Position numbers and translations under genes: made by a program
Notes under the pieces: generated by a model
Databases searched by the model: none
The model's input: only the letters and a program-made list of their open reading frames with translations
What the model was told of the DNA's origin: nothing
In this document: in pieces, positions 32,410-64,000 of the stretch
How the letters are laid out: each line of letters opens with the position of its first letter
Position numbering within the stretch: the first letter of the stretch is position 1
Source: Palaemon carinicauda
Taxonomy: Eukaryota > Arthropoda > Malacostraca > Decapoda > Palaemonidae
DNA: 64,000 bases
Assembly (NCBI RefSeq): GCF_036898095.1
Contig: NC_090729.1
Span: forward strand, 157,088,366-157,152,365
Direction: 5' to 3'

Positions 32410-32482
32410 TCCTCTGAGGCCGAAAATGAACATTTGGGCAAGGCAAAAGAGGTACAAGTGAAACGTCACCGCTTGATGTAAA
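32410..32482 (+). CDS. Possible orphan terminal exon
   Basis: A good acceptor (gtgctgctttgtttcag) is followed by 23 codons (SSEAENEHLGKAKEV, then KRHRLM) and a TAA. It could be an alternative last exon of the NPF-repeat gene, 20 kb away beyond the transposon stack, or of another gene. Very short; weak evidence. Confidence 0.3.
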
Positions 32483-32661
32483 TTCCAAATTTACGCTGCT
32501 CTACTATGCATGAAGGCACAGGTTTGTATTGACAAAATATCATTTGTATTCAGTCTGAATGGAAGTGTCTTCCAGGGAGGGTTCAGATGTATTAACTTTT
32601 TTCTTTTTTTCTTTTGTTTACTGTCAATAATGTTGTAATGCATTGGACTCCATAATTGGCA

Positions 32662-32667
32662 AATAAA
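32662..32667 (+). terminator. Possible polyadenylation signal
   Basis: AATAAA about 180 bp after the stop of the putative terminal exon; compatible with a 3' untranslated region, but common in AT-rich DNA. Confidence 0.3.
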
Positions 32668-32699
32668 AGTATGATGACTATCATTAAATTTGTACACCC

Positions 32700-35600
32700 C
32701 TTGTACCAAACTCTATTACAGTGAGAAGGCAGTACACAAAATTAATCATATAGTATACAGTACTTCGATAAATGATATACCATACTTATAAGAATAGCAA
32801 AAAGTCGACTTTTTAAGGTGATCATTGTACAAGATTGTATGTAATTGTCATCACTGTAATCAGTACAAAACATTTTACAGTACTTCACGATAATTGGGCT
32901 ACTTACAGTTTACGGTTTTCTAGATTGTATTGAATCTTTACAAATTTGACTTGCCAGTTGCATTAGAATTTTTGTCTTCAAATGGGTTAGCTCATATTAT
33001 TTTCAATTACAACATACTGAAGTAAATTAGTTATCTTGTCATCGTAACATGTGGTATTTAAAATTTTTCCCTATGTGGTCAGGTGAAAATTTTACACAGT
33101 GAGCTGTCTTAAACTTTTCAATTGTATTACTTTTTCAGAATAGAATAAAAGAAATGTAAACATCTTTAACAGACTTAACATTTTATTATAAATCCTTAGA
33201 TCTACACAAAAGAATATTTTTTTGTAGTGGAATTTTTGGAACTTTGTGGTTTCTTACAGTAATATATACATTATACATATATAATCCTAAGTAAATTATC
33301 ACAGGAACTATATATAAAATAAGGCATCTTGCTTCATGGCATACCTTGACAAATTTAAACATTTGATACACGACCAACACTTCAGTACTTTACTTTGACA
33401 AAAAGCACATAATTTGAAATACATTATATCACTTGAAAATCATCACCCAAATAGCACCATACACTGGATAGACATTTGGTTTTCTCAGTTATAGCTGTAA
33501 TGTGTACTGTTACTTTAGTATAACAAATTAATAAGATAACATATAATCATTATAAGTATTGGATTACACCCTTATAGTAAAAAGGTAATCGAAATAACCT
33601 GAAATGCTTATTGGAATTAATGCCGTTAACAAATGCAATAGAGGGGTCCCAATAAAAGAACCTACGGAAGATGAGTGATGATTTCACTTTCATTTATCAA
33701 GTGGGATTAGTATTTTCACTGAAAAGAAATGGATGGCATGGCTGAGCAAATCAAATTTAGTTACTGCAAGAGAAGTGTGTAAAATGAAATACCTCTTTAA
33801 TTATGACAAATCAGCCTTCCCTAAAAGAAATATAAAAATTAGATAGTTCCTAAAGGAGGGAGAAAGTCACACATTGTGCAGTATGAAACAGAATGGTATT
33901 TACAATCGGTCATATCTGTTGCATCAATATGACTTTAATTCTTGATTTGTGATCTGAATTTTATAACAAATTATTATACTCTAGCTAACAAGTGTTGACT
34001 TGCCTATTATTAGTTGAGCTACCATATCTCATTAAGCCAGCCAGTCTTTATGGCAGAGTTGTTACAACTTAAAAAAAAAAAAAAAAACCTGTCAGAATAT
34101 CAGCCTTTCTGATGGATAACAATGAATTTGCATGTAAAAATGACACTAGTTGCAATCTCCAAGTCTTAAGAGTTTGTAGATGAAGTATAATATACTCTAT
34201 GCTCTTATTTTTTATCTCATAAAAACTTCATGAAATAAAACAAGGGTACCATAAAACTCTTCAGGAAATTTTATCCAATTACATGTTACTTTCTCTTAGA
34301 TCTATAAGAAACTTGACCAAATTTCATTGGAAATGTACTGTCTGTGATTCGCTTAAAAAACTTAGCTGCTTTGTGGGCCTGTAAAATCCATTATTCTGTG
34401 AATGAAGCACCAGAACTACATCTGCACAGTGCATCTCTTCAATTATTGTATTGATAAACCCACAAAATTTGATAAAGTACAACTTGCTGAGTGAATATGA
34501 AAATCATAAAATGTCAGGTTAAATTTAATGCTACACAATTAAATAGTATCCTTTGTTACCACCTGAAATTCCCAACTTGCAAAATCTCATTTCAAAATAA
34601 ACTTGTAAGAAAAATGTACATTCTAAAATTGCTTTGGAGTTCGCTCATTAAAGAGTAAAACGTAAAAGTGATTTTCTCATGTATGTTAGTATTTTGAGCT
34701 TCAATGTTTTGAAATTTTACAACTCATGACACCAGGTTTGGTCAGCTTTAAAGAGGAGTGCAGTATTTTTCTAAGAAATGTTTTGGGTCTTGATAAAAGT
34801 GCTTCAGTAACCCGGATCAGCTCAAAAATGTGCCGAAAATAGTAGGGTATCATATTCCAACATTTGTAACAACAGAGGATTAAACAAGTTTCTATTGTGA
34901 ACTCTACTAAAATATAAATGTTTTTTCCTTTTGATTTTTAAAACCCAACTTTAACTACTCTGGAGGTGATAATTACTACAAGAATATGGGTGAAATTAAT
35001 GTTAAGCTACTGAAAGTAAAAAATGCATAAACTGTACATTTTAAATATTGGAAATTCCTCGCTACTTTTTATAATTTTTTTTTTTGTATTTGTTCATACA
35101 AAATTTGAAAAATGAAAACACATTTGCACACTTGCCTATTTGAACTCCAAATACCTGTATTTTACAAATAATATTTAACTTCAGAACTAGTTAGTTCAAG
35201 AACTAAGACATGAATAAGAGAATTGCACATTGTTAGTTTATTTACTCATGCATTTTTTATTTTACTTAAAATGTAATATTGCAAGAATTTCATATAAAAA
35301 TGCATATTCATGTAACTGCATATGAGTAACTGTATTTATATTTGTCACCTTTTTTTTCATGTGCAAGGTAGATATTGTTAGATCTCTGACAATGTTCTTT
35401 GATATCCAATATTCATATTTGAAAATGCAACTTGGGTACAGCAAGTCACAATCTATGGGAGTCAACACAGTTTGATTGAGAAAAAATAAATTCAAGTAGA
35501 GATTCTCGAGGTTAGTACATATGGGTAATTTTGAAGATAAAGCGAGACTCAAGTAAAGTACTAAACATCTCTTTGATTTAACAAGATTCCAATGAATTTT

Positions 35601-36910
35601 ACAGTAAAAAAAGAGCACATCCCTTAAAACCTGATTCTCAAAATTTAAATGGAGACTATTCCTAACAGAGCAATAAAACTCTCTCAGTTATGGCGACTTC
35701 CTGAAATTTCTTATTTAGCAATAATTCATCATTTATAGTAATAATTTACACCAAAACACAAATTAACTTGTTCATATTTATGAAAAGATGACAGAATATA
35801 TAATAATAGGCAAAATTACACGACCAAGAACCTAGAATGAATCTTAAATATGAAAATAATATTACCAAGTAAAAGGATGGTTGCTTGTTAAAGATTTTAT
35901 AACTAGACCATAAAATCTGGCAGAATCCTTATACTGTATAGTATAATATAATTTAAATTGTCAAGCTCTGAAAAAGATCCCCTAGTACAAAGCAGATAAT
36001 GCATATTGTCCTGGATGCCATTAAATAAATGTTCATCACAGTACAGAACTAAAATATTGTTTTTCTATAATTTTATAAAAATTAGTTTGTGACATAGTTT
36101 ATTTAAGCTATGCCTCCCTTATGCCCTTTTAAATCATAATATGTTTTGTTATGGAATATGTAGTAACTGCATCAACCTAAAATTTTCTGAATTCAATACA
36201 TCAGGATATAGCATTTTAGAAAAGGTAGTTCATGCTAAATGCTAAAGGAAATATTCTTCAAATATAATTAAACTTGTTTCATTCCCAGGTAAACTAATAA
36301 TGTGCAATTTATGTCTTACATTAACAAACTCAATTAACTGAGTGGCTTCATAATGATAGTAGTTCATGTTGTAAAAAAGTACTGTTTAAATGATTTAAAC
36401 AATCTTACATTCAAAATATAAAATAGAACTTTGATGATAAAATTTATTTTATACCTCTGGGTTATATACTAATGATACAAACAGTTAATGCCTGAATATT
36501 TAAAATTAAAGATCCACATGATGATATTTAAGTTTATATTGAAAAATAAAATAAAAAAACCTCTTAGCATATAGAAATGGATCACGTTGAATTTGAACAA
36601 CACATTTAAAATTGAACCATTTTTTTAACTAAAGTTCTTGAATTTATAGAACTATTTCTCTTATTACTACTGGTTTCTAAGATCAGTACAGTATATCCTT
36701 ATATTAGATTGTACGAAAACTTGGTCACTTTCAGATAACAAAATGTAAAACAAAGAATGCTGTATATAACAAATCCTTTATACATCCATTGTTTAAATAT
36801 AAAAAGTTCAAAGAAGTAATATTCCAGAAAAAATATGGATATAGCTTGGTATCCCTTGCAAAATGCTGAATTAAATAAAAAAGAAAGTAAAATTAGTGTA
36901 AGCTATCTTC
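32700..36910. other. AT-rich intergenic DNA
   Basis: No convincing coding frame, transposon end or RNA gene on either strand. Only short frames of random composition and a poly-A run at 34071-34087. Confidence 0.6.
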
Positions 36911-37142
36911 TAAAAATCTTGGCATATTAGGTTGTATGTAATGTGTGTCTAATATGAGTTTTTAAAAAAATCAGCTTACTTAAGGGATCAGCCCATATTC
37001 TACAGTTCAATGTATTTGATAAACGACCAAATTGAAACAATAAATGTTGCTTGTGCAAGTACTGTAACTTGATATGCTGTTTTTCATAATGCCACTTGAG
37101 AATAAATCTTGGCATACTAGGTTTTATGAGATGTTTGATTAA

Positions 37143-40100
37143 CCCTGGATAGGTACGGTGGGTCGTTTGCGACCCCGAGCGTAAAAAAAAAACAGGTTTT
37201 TCTCACGTGACTCACCCCCGTGACTGAATTTGTGGGTGATCGACCTGCAGGAGGTGTCTCCCCTACACACTCTAGTAGTGTCCAGATGTGCATTGCTGTA
37301 GCTGTACTCCTTCCCCTATTTCTGAGACGCGTCGGGGTCGTTCGCGTCCGAGTTTACCCTTCTAGGGTAGTTTGCATAATTATCAAAGTTATTACGTATT
37401 ATGAAATTGTCGTAGAATGGTGCAACTTGTATAGGTTATCAGTTGTGGAAAGTCTTGGTGGATTGTTTGGCTACCATGTGCATGTTTTTTTTTTTAGTTA
37501 AAATGTCGTTCATCACCACGAGGACCATTTTACCGCGAGTGCCCCTTTTTCATTTTTTTTCATTTTTTTGCCAAGTCATTTTTCCGTAAGATATTGCCAA
37601 ATAGTGTCGTAAAACTTTTGCTTGTTTAGTGTTGGAAAGTGTGTCTAGATGATCTGGCTACCCATGCATGACTGTTTTTGTCAGATACGACGTAGTTATT
37701 GGTATATTGGGTATTTAACTGCGGTTACCAATTTCTGTTTTTTTTTCAATATTTGTAAAAATTACTACGTAGTAAGGAATTGCCGTATATTATTCATTTT
37801 TTTTTCATGTTTATGTGTTAGAAAGTGTGCCTTGATGGTTGGGCTAACACGTGCATGTCTTTTTTTTTATCTGAGATGTCGTATATTAGAATGTCGGGCA
37901 TTTTACCGCGAGTGTCCCTTTTTCCTTTTTTTTCATTTTTTTGCCAAGTCATTTTTCCGTAAGATATTGCGAAATAGTGTCGTAAAACTTTTGCTTTTTT
38001 AGTGTTGGAAAGTGTGTCTAGATGATCTGGCTACCCATGCGTGATTTTGTTTTTGTCAGATACGACGTAGTTATTGGTATATTGGGTATTTAACTGCGGT
38101 TGCCAATTTCTGTTTTTTTTCAATATTTGTAAAAATTTACTACGTAGTAAGGAATTGCCGTATATTATTGATTTTTTTTTCATGTTTATGTGTTAGAAAG
38201 TGTGCCTTGATGGTTGGGCTAACACGTGCATGTCTTTTTTTTTATCTGAGATGCCGTATATTAGAATGTTGGGCATTTTTCCGCGAGTGCCCCTTATTAT
38301 TTGTTTTGCATTTTTTTGCTTAGTCATGTTACCGTAAGGAATTGGCAAGTAGTGTCGCAAAACTTATATTTTTATAGTGTTGGAAAGTGTTTTTAGATGA
38401 TCTGGCTACCCATGCCTATTTTTTTTTTAGCCAGATATGGCGTATATATAAGTATGTGTTCGATTTTCCTATGATTGCCATTTTTTCGTTTTTTCCCATT
38501 TCTTTCAAAATTACTACGTACTAAGGAACTATCACAGAGTAATATTTCATTTATATGTTTATTTGTCGGAAAATATGCCTTGATGGTTTGCCTAGCACGT
38601 GGCTGAAATTTTTTTTTTCTGAAATGCCGTATATTAGAATGGCCATTTTTCCACGAGTGCCCCTTTTTATTTGTTTTGCATTTTTTTGCTTAGTCATGTT
38701 ACCGTAAGGAATTGGCAAGTAGTGTCGCAAAACTTATAATTTTATAGTGTTGGAAAGTGTTTCTAGATGATCTGGCTACCCATGCCTATCTTCTTTTTTT
38801 AGCCAGATATGGCATATATATAGGTATGTGTTCGATTTTCCTGTGATTGCCATTTTTTCGTTTTTTCCCATTTCTTTCAAAATTACTACGTACTAAGGAA
38901 CTATCACAGAGTAATTATTCATTTAGATGTTTATTTGTCGGAAAATGTGCCTTGATGGTTTGACTAGCACGTGGCTGAATTTTTTTTTTTTCTGAAATGC
39001 CGTATATTAGAATGTTAGCCATTTTTCCTCGAGTGCCCCTTTTTATTTGTTTTGCATTTTTTTGCTTAGTCATGTTACCGTAAGGAATTGACAAGTAGTG
39101 TCGCAAAACTTATATTTTTATAGTGTTGGAAAGTGTTTCTAGATGATCTGGCTACCCATGCCTATCTTTTTTTTAGCCAGATATGGCGTATATATAGGTA
39201 TGTGTTCGATTTTCCGGTGATTGCCATTTTTTCGTTTTTTCCCAATTCTTTCAAAATTACTACGTACTAAGGAACTATCACAGAGTAATGATTCCTCTAG
39301 ATGTTTATTTGTCGGAAAATTTTGTTTACTTTTTTTTTGATTGAATATCATCAAATTTTTTTAGCTAAAATATTGTTTTACATTTTTTTTTTCCGATTTT
39401 ATTTCCCTTCAAAAAAAATTTTTTGGGTCAGAATTTTAATTTTATATTCGTAAAATAATCGACAATTATCCAGCAACCCACCATACAATTTTTATGCATA
39501 TCCAATAATAATTAGATTAGTAAATAACACCTTGAAATTGACATACCCTTCCTACATTTCAAGTGGCAGATTAGGGAGTCTGAGTCAGTGTGGTTGGCGG
39601 CCATTTTGTGGACATATCCGAAGCGTAAGCTGCCCTATCTATATATATTCTTGTTCCCTATAGAATTTGTGATATTTTGGTATATTTTTACCTGCATAAA
39701 TATCATATTATATATTAAATATATGTATTTTTTTACGGAATTTCTAAGTACTCAAAAAATTACCTTTAGATATGGCCCCTGATATAAATGTAATTTACAA
39801 AATAATGAAGATTTTTTTACATATTTCTATTTTAGGATAACATATGTTTATTCCCTAAAAAAATTAGCCACTTCCTATTTCATTTGGGTACCCAAAAAAA
39901 TTCATGAAATTTGGACAAATTTTTTTGGCCAAAAAAAGTTACCCTTTTTTTCTCATTTCAGATCTTCACCTCCATGGGTCTGACTTCATCCAAAATACAT
40001 CAAGATGTGTCCTAAACATTCAAGAATCAATTCCTAAAAGGATTTGTATATATATGTATAAACTTTTTTTTTATGAATTTTTATGTCAGGTGTTTTTTTT

Positions 40101-40320
40101 TTTCTACTTAATTTTTTAAAATATTTATAATAAATAGTTTTTCTGCAGATGAGTAGTATTTATCTATACAGTTGTTTTAAGCATTCATTGAAGTTTTTTT
40201 TGGCAAAAGAAAAAAGGAGGTTACTGCAAAAACATTTTTCAAGAATTTTTTTTGGCGTCGGGGTCGTTCGCGTCCGAGTATACCCTTAAAGGGGTGTCCG
40301 AGGACCGTACCTATCCAGGG
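37143..40320. mobile_element. Non-autonomous piggyBac-like element
   Basis: Terminal inverted repeats CCCTGGATAGGTACGGT and accgtacctatccaggg are flanked by TTAA on both sides (37139-37142 and 40321-40324), the target of the piggyBac superfamily. Subterminal sequence gtcggggtcgttcgcgtccg occurs at 37329 and again at 40257. There is no transposase frame; the interior is AT-rich and mostly satellite. Confidence 0.88.
37435..39320 (+). repeat. About five tandem copies of a ~373-bp satellite
   Basis: The marker gttggaaagtgt...agatgatctggctaccc recurs at about 37631, 38004, 38379, 38749 and 39124, spacing 370-375 bp. An earlier diverged copy begins near 37437. Copies 3-5 resemble each other more than copies 1-2, as in local amplification. 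Confidence 0.92.
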
Positions 40321-40527
40321 TTAAATAGTAATATAAAAACACCTTTTTTAAGGGATATTTTCAGCCTATATTTCACAGTTCAATGTATTTAATGAGGCCA
40401 AAATTGAAACCATGTTGCTTGTATAAGTACTGCAACTTAATATACAGTACTTCTTTTTCATAATGCCACTTCAGAAAATATCTTCAGGCACGTACACAAT
40501 TATTTCATAATATTTTTATAATTACAT

Positions 40528-61243
<20,716 letters not shown>

Positions 61244-61574
61244 CTGCAAAAGTAAAGTTATAATTTTATACCGGATATATACACATTAACAATAAACAAT
61301 AGTTCACCTACTACTGTGAGGACAATATCAACTCACATTATAAATTTACATTTCTTGATTTTATCTCTGTAGATCTTCTAACATGGATTTTATTAAGTTT
61401 ACCATAAAATACAGTAATAATATAGAATAGAAAGCTGAAAGTTCAACATTTTCTTCATACTATGTCTAATAATAAAAATATTCTAATTCAAATGACAGAC
61501 TTTTCAAGAATAAAAATATTTTACTTAAATGTTATCTTACTTTATAGTATAAATGGAGTTTTTATGATAAAACA

Positions 61575-61760
61575 GAAGTTTTATGAATACTTACCTGGCA
61601 GTTATATATATATAGCTGAGTCTCCGACTGCGGCAGAATTTAATCGAAAATCGCGGCAACCGCCTTGTGGTGGTTGTGTGGTTAGATGGTTAACAACCCT
61701 TACAGGGTGGTACTTGGAATCATTCCCGTTTTCTGTTCCTCAGATTATCTTTGCCCGACC
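61575..61760 (+). repeat. DIRS-F left inverted terminal repeat
   Basis: acttacctggcagttatata and the following block to ttctgttcctcagattatct are complementary to 63370-63530, with a few differences. Confidence 0.92.
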
Positions 61761-61789
61761 TGTCTCCTGAGGGGAGGTGGGTGGGCTTT

Positions 61790-61895
61790 AAAATATATAT
61801 ATAACTGCCAGGTAAGTATTCATAAAACTTTGTTTTATCATAAAAACTCCATTTTTATGAATAGTACTTACCTGGCAGTTATATATATATAGCTG
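61790..61895 (-). repeat. DIRS-F ICR
   Basis: Left half complements the left tip (tttatcataaaaactcc); right half complements the right tip (atttttatgaatagtactta). Predicted circle joint: aaaaat/ggagtt. Confidence 0.9.
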
Positions 61896-62309
61896 ATTCA
61901 CACATTTGGAGGAGGGAAACGACAGAAAAACATAGTTGGGGAAACAACATAAGAGTTGTAGGAGAACAAACACCTTAATTCCTTACCTGCTAAGGTAGCT
62001 GACTTCAAAGGTAACTGCCTCTAGAGTCGCTTTCCCTTAGGAGTGTTCAGCTAGGAGTAGACCTGCTACGCTGCAAACAACTCAATTGAGTCTGTCAAAG
62101 GAGTAGGACCAACAACTTGACTAGACTTCAGAAACTACCTTCCCATATAATAAAAATCTGCAACCATACTAAAGCTAACAACCTAACCTTGCAGAAATAG
62201 ATATAAACTATCTATCTGGACTGAGGGAACCGTACCACAAGACGAGGACCTCAGACAACCATAAAAAAAACAAACCCATATACAAGTACCTAAACTAAGG
62301 TTGAGTGGG

Positions 62310-62660
62310 AGTAGTAACTCCTTTGCCTAATACAGAAGCCGCAGCTACGTATGGGCCCAAGGTATAACACTTGTCATAGTCCTCTCTTACCTCTCTGAGG
62401 TAATGAGAAGCGAAGACAGAGTTGCTCCTCCAGAATGTTGCGTCCATGATCTGCCTAACAGACATATTTTTCCGGTATGCCAGTGAAGCAGCAATGGCCC
62501 TTACTTCGTGAGCCTATACTTTTAATAGGGCGAAGTTTTCTTCCTCAAAAAAGAGGTGGACTTCCCTAATAGTTTCCCTCAGGAAAAAGGACAAAGCGTT
62601 CTTTGACAGGGGTTTTTGGGGATCCTTCACCGAACACCATAAGGATAAGCACCTCTCACA
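62310..62660 (-). pseudogene. DIRS-F tyrosine recombinase C-terminal part
   Basis: Reads LSKNALSFFLRETIREV, then AHEVRAIAASLAYRKN with the HxxR box, DATFWRSNSVFASHYLREV with the Tyr, and CYTLGPYVAAA to a stop near 62310. It aligns along its length with the end of the DIRS-B recombinase. One stop (TAG/TAA-type, before AHEVRA) is present. The N-terminal catalytic Arg is deleted. Confidence 0.8.
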
Positions 62661-63214
62661 CCCTTTCGGCTTTCGACGTACCTTCTCCCTTGGTCCTGGG
62701 AGCTTGGTAGAGGTCTAGACCTAGGGGTATGACAGATTCGATCAGTCGCCACCTCCACTGCACTTTCACAAGCACTAATTTCACTTACACCCTTACCTCT
62801 AAAGGCCTCCAATTGTGCTTTAATGGCCTCTAATTCAGCAGCTAATTTAGCATACCCAGGGTCATCCGTAGGCACAGATCCTGTAGAAGGGGGAGGAGTT
62901 ACTACATTTGGGGAAGGAATAACTTCCAAAGAGGTTACAAGCAAAGGGTCAATAGATAAATATAAGCTAGGCTCACTAGCAGACTTTGACTTTGATTTAG
63001 CTCTTCTAACTCTATCAACCTCAAGTTTGCGCACATAGCGCTTCATAGCTAACCAATTATCATCACTTAAAACCTCGCATTCCTTGCACCTATTATCTAG
63101 TGCACATTCAAACCCCCTGCAACCCATACAGAAAGTGTGAGGGTCAACCGACACTTTCGGCAACCTCACCTTGCAAATATCATTCGCACAAAAACGAAAA
63201 TGAGTTTTTTCACT
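62660..63214 (-). pseudogene. DIRS-F gag N-terminal part
   Basis: From ATG at 63214 (MSEKTHF). It has the Cys cluster FCANDIC, DPHTFCMGCRGFEC and NRCKEC, matching DIRS-B gag. It continues through KRYVRKLEVDRVRRAKS and a coiled region (AAELEAIKAQLEAF) to RPLPSSQDQGR, where it meets recombinase sequence at about 62660. An upstream in-frame ATG exists at 63259, but MSEKTHF corresponds to the DIRS-B start. Confidence 0.82.
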
Positions 63215-63369
63215 CATGATAAGAAAGGAAAAAAGACAAAAAACAAACACGATTGCCAAATCCCAACACAGTGTACTTCACCAAAAACGAAGTCCAAAAA
63301 GGCGATGAAGGGAAAGCGATCTGAAAAAACTCTACATGGCGGACCAACGATGTTGTCGATCCGTCCGGC

Positions 63370-63550
63370 AGAGATAATCTGAGGAACAGAAAACGGGAAT
63401 GATTCCAAGTACCACCCTGTAAGGGTTGTTAACCATCTAACCACACAACCACCACAAGGCGGTTGCTGCGATTTTCGATTAAATTCTGCCGCAGTCGGAG
63501 ACTCCGCTATATATATATATAACTGCCAGGTAAGTACTATTCATAAAAAT
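63370..63550 (-). repeat. DIRS-F right inverted terminal repeat
   Basis: Complement of the left repeat; includes a TA-dinucleotide run at about 63508-63522 next to aactgccaggtaagta. Confidence 0.92.
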
Positions 63551-64000
63551 CCATTTATGCAATGTAAATTTTCAAATAGCTTTTATGTCATTTAAAAGCA
63601 ATGAATACACATATTTTTCTTTTTAAAATGTCCATCTATTTCAAATTCTTTAAATAGAGCTATTTCCCATACCTAATCTCTTAAGGTAACACTTTCTAAT
63701 ATCTAACTTTATTCTTAACATACTGCAGTATTCATAACACCTAAAAATGTAGAGTCCAAAATTCCTAGTTTGCATAATTTTTACAAATATTCCAAACAAT
63801 AATCCAATACTATCTACTTAGTTCTCATAGACTTACTATCACAACTGCACTAAACATTTCCCTTCTAACAAACACTGTACTTTTAAAATCTCTATGTTGC
63901 TTACAATCAACAATCCTGCTGCAAACTGTTGTTAATCATTCAAGCTTTGAAAATTGCATGCACTAAAAATTCCTTCCTTGAGGGTTGCCAATTTTCCATA
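63551..64000. other. Intron of ABCC4-like gene, no feature seen
   Basis: AT-rich, without a supported exon on either strand. The preceding exon of the transporter should lie beyond the window. Confidence 0.5.

Larger units (their letters stand above)
36915..40470 (+). repeat. Tandem duplication of about 190 bp, second copy split by the piggyBac-like element
   Basis: Unit 1 (about 36915-37108) and unit 2 (37109-37138 plus 40325-40470) share tcttggcata, aagggat, cacagttcaatgtattt and ttcataatgccact. Unit 2 holds the 3.2-kb insertion between its two parts. Confidence 0.75.
61555..63550 (-). mobile_element. DIRS-F: 2-kb internally deleted DIRS element in ABCC4-like intron
   Basis: Left tip ggagtttttatgataaaaca, right tip actattcataaaaat; ITRs of about 170 bp (61580-61755 against 63370-63530) and an ICR at 61790-61895. 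Inside remain only the gag N-terminus and the recombinase C-terminus; RT, RNase H and the methyltransferase-like part are gone. The borders share aaat (61551-61554 and 63547-63550). It is related to DIRS-B by its gag and recombinase. Confidence 0.9.

Noticed and set aside
37220..38002. Frames inside the piggyBac-like element
   Set aside because: They lie in satellite DNA and do not resemble a transposase.
37435..39320. CRISPR-like array
   Set aside because: Units are 373-bp tandem copies without spacers, in a eukaryotic transposon.

Overview
This is a eukaryotic window, most likely from an arthropod and probably a decapod crustacean. The signs are split genes with GT-AG introns, AT-rich non-coding DNA, long GA/CT microsatellites and a mass of DIRS1-like tyrosine-recombinase retrotransposons. 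The organism is inferred, not proven. I see no rRNA, tRNA, CRISPR array or bacterial operon.

Region 1 (1-10838) is an old, degenerate plus-strand DIRS element (DIRS-A). Its recombinase gene is split by a young, apparently intact minus-strand DIRS element (DIRS-B, 3117-9659) with open gag, RT/RNase H/methyltransferase-like and tyrosine recombinase frames, about 150 bp of identical inverted terminal repeat (ITR), and an internal complementary region (ICR). Region 2 (11103-12637) holds the last two exons of a plus-strand host gene for a protein with five NPF-D/E-rich repeats, which looks like an EH-domain ligand. Region 3 (13035-about 31950) is a nested stack. DIRS-D (25024-31950, with its left tip at 13508-13530) was split by DIRS-C (13531-25023), which in turn carries a pogo/Tigger-like DNA element (18235-20217) and a deleted relative, DIRS-E (21461-22888). 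The gag gene of DIRS-C can be read as three exons with phase-0 junctions and GT-AG borders, whereas DIRS-D has the second exon junction fused. This intron difference inside a retrotransposon is the most notable observation here.

Region 4 (32410-37138) has a possible orphan plus-strand terminal exon with a polyadenylation signal, then AT-rich DNA without genes. Region 5 (37143-40320) is a non-autonomous piggyBac-like element flanked by TTAA and filled by about five copies of a ~373-bp satellite. Region 6 (40528 to beyond 61243) is the 3' half of a minus-strand ABCC4/MRP4-like ABC transporter gene: eight exons whose splice phases all agree, giving the end of the second membrane domain, the second nucleotide-binding domain and the C-terminus. 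Its introns hold DIRS relics, an RTE-like LINE (about 49670-52880), solo DIRS terminal repeats and a 2-kb deleted DIRS (DIRS-F, 61555-63550) that keeps both ITRs, the ICR, the gag N-terminus and the recombinase C-terminus.

Coordinates of exons were read by eye from splice motifs and frame continuity. Family names come from motif recognition only; no database search was possible.
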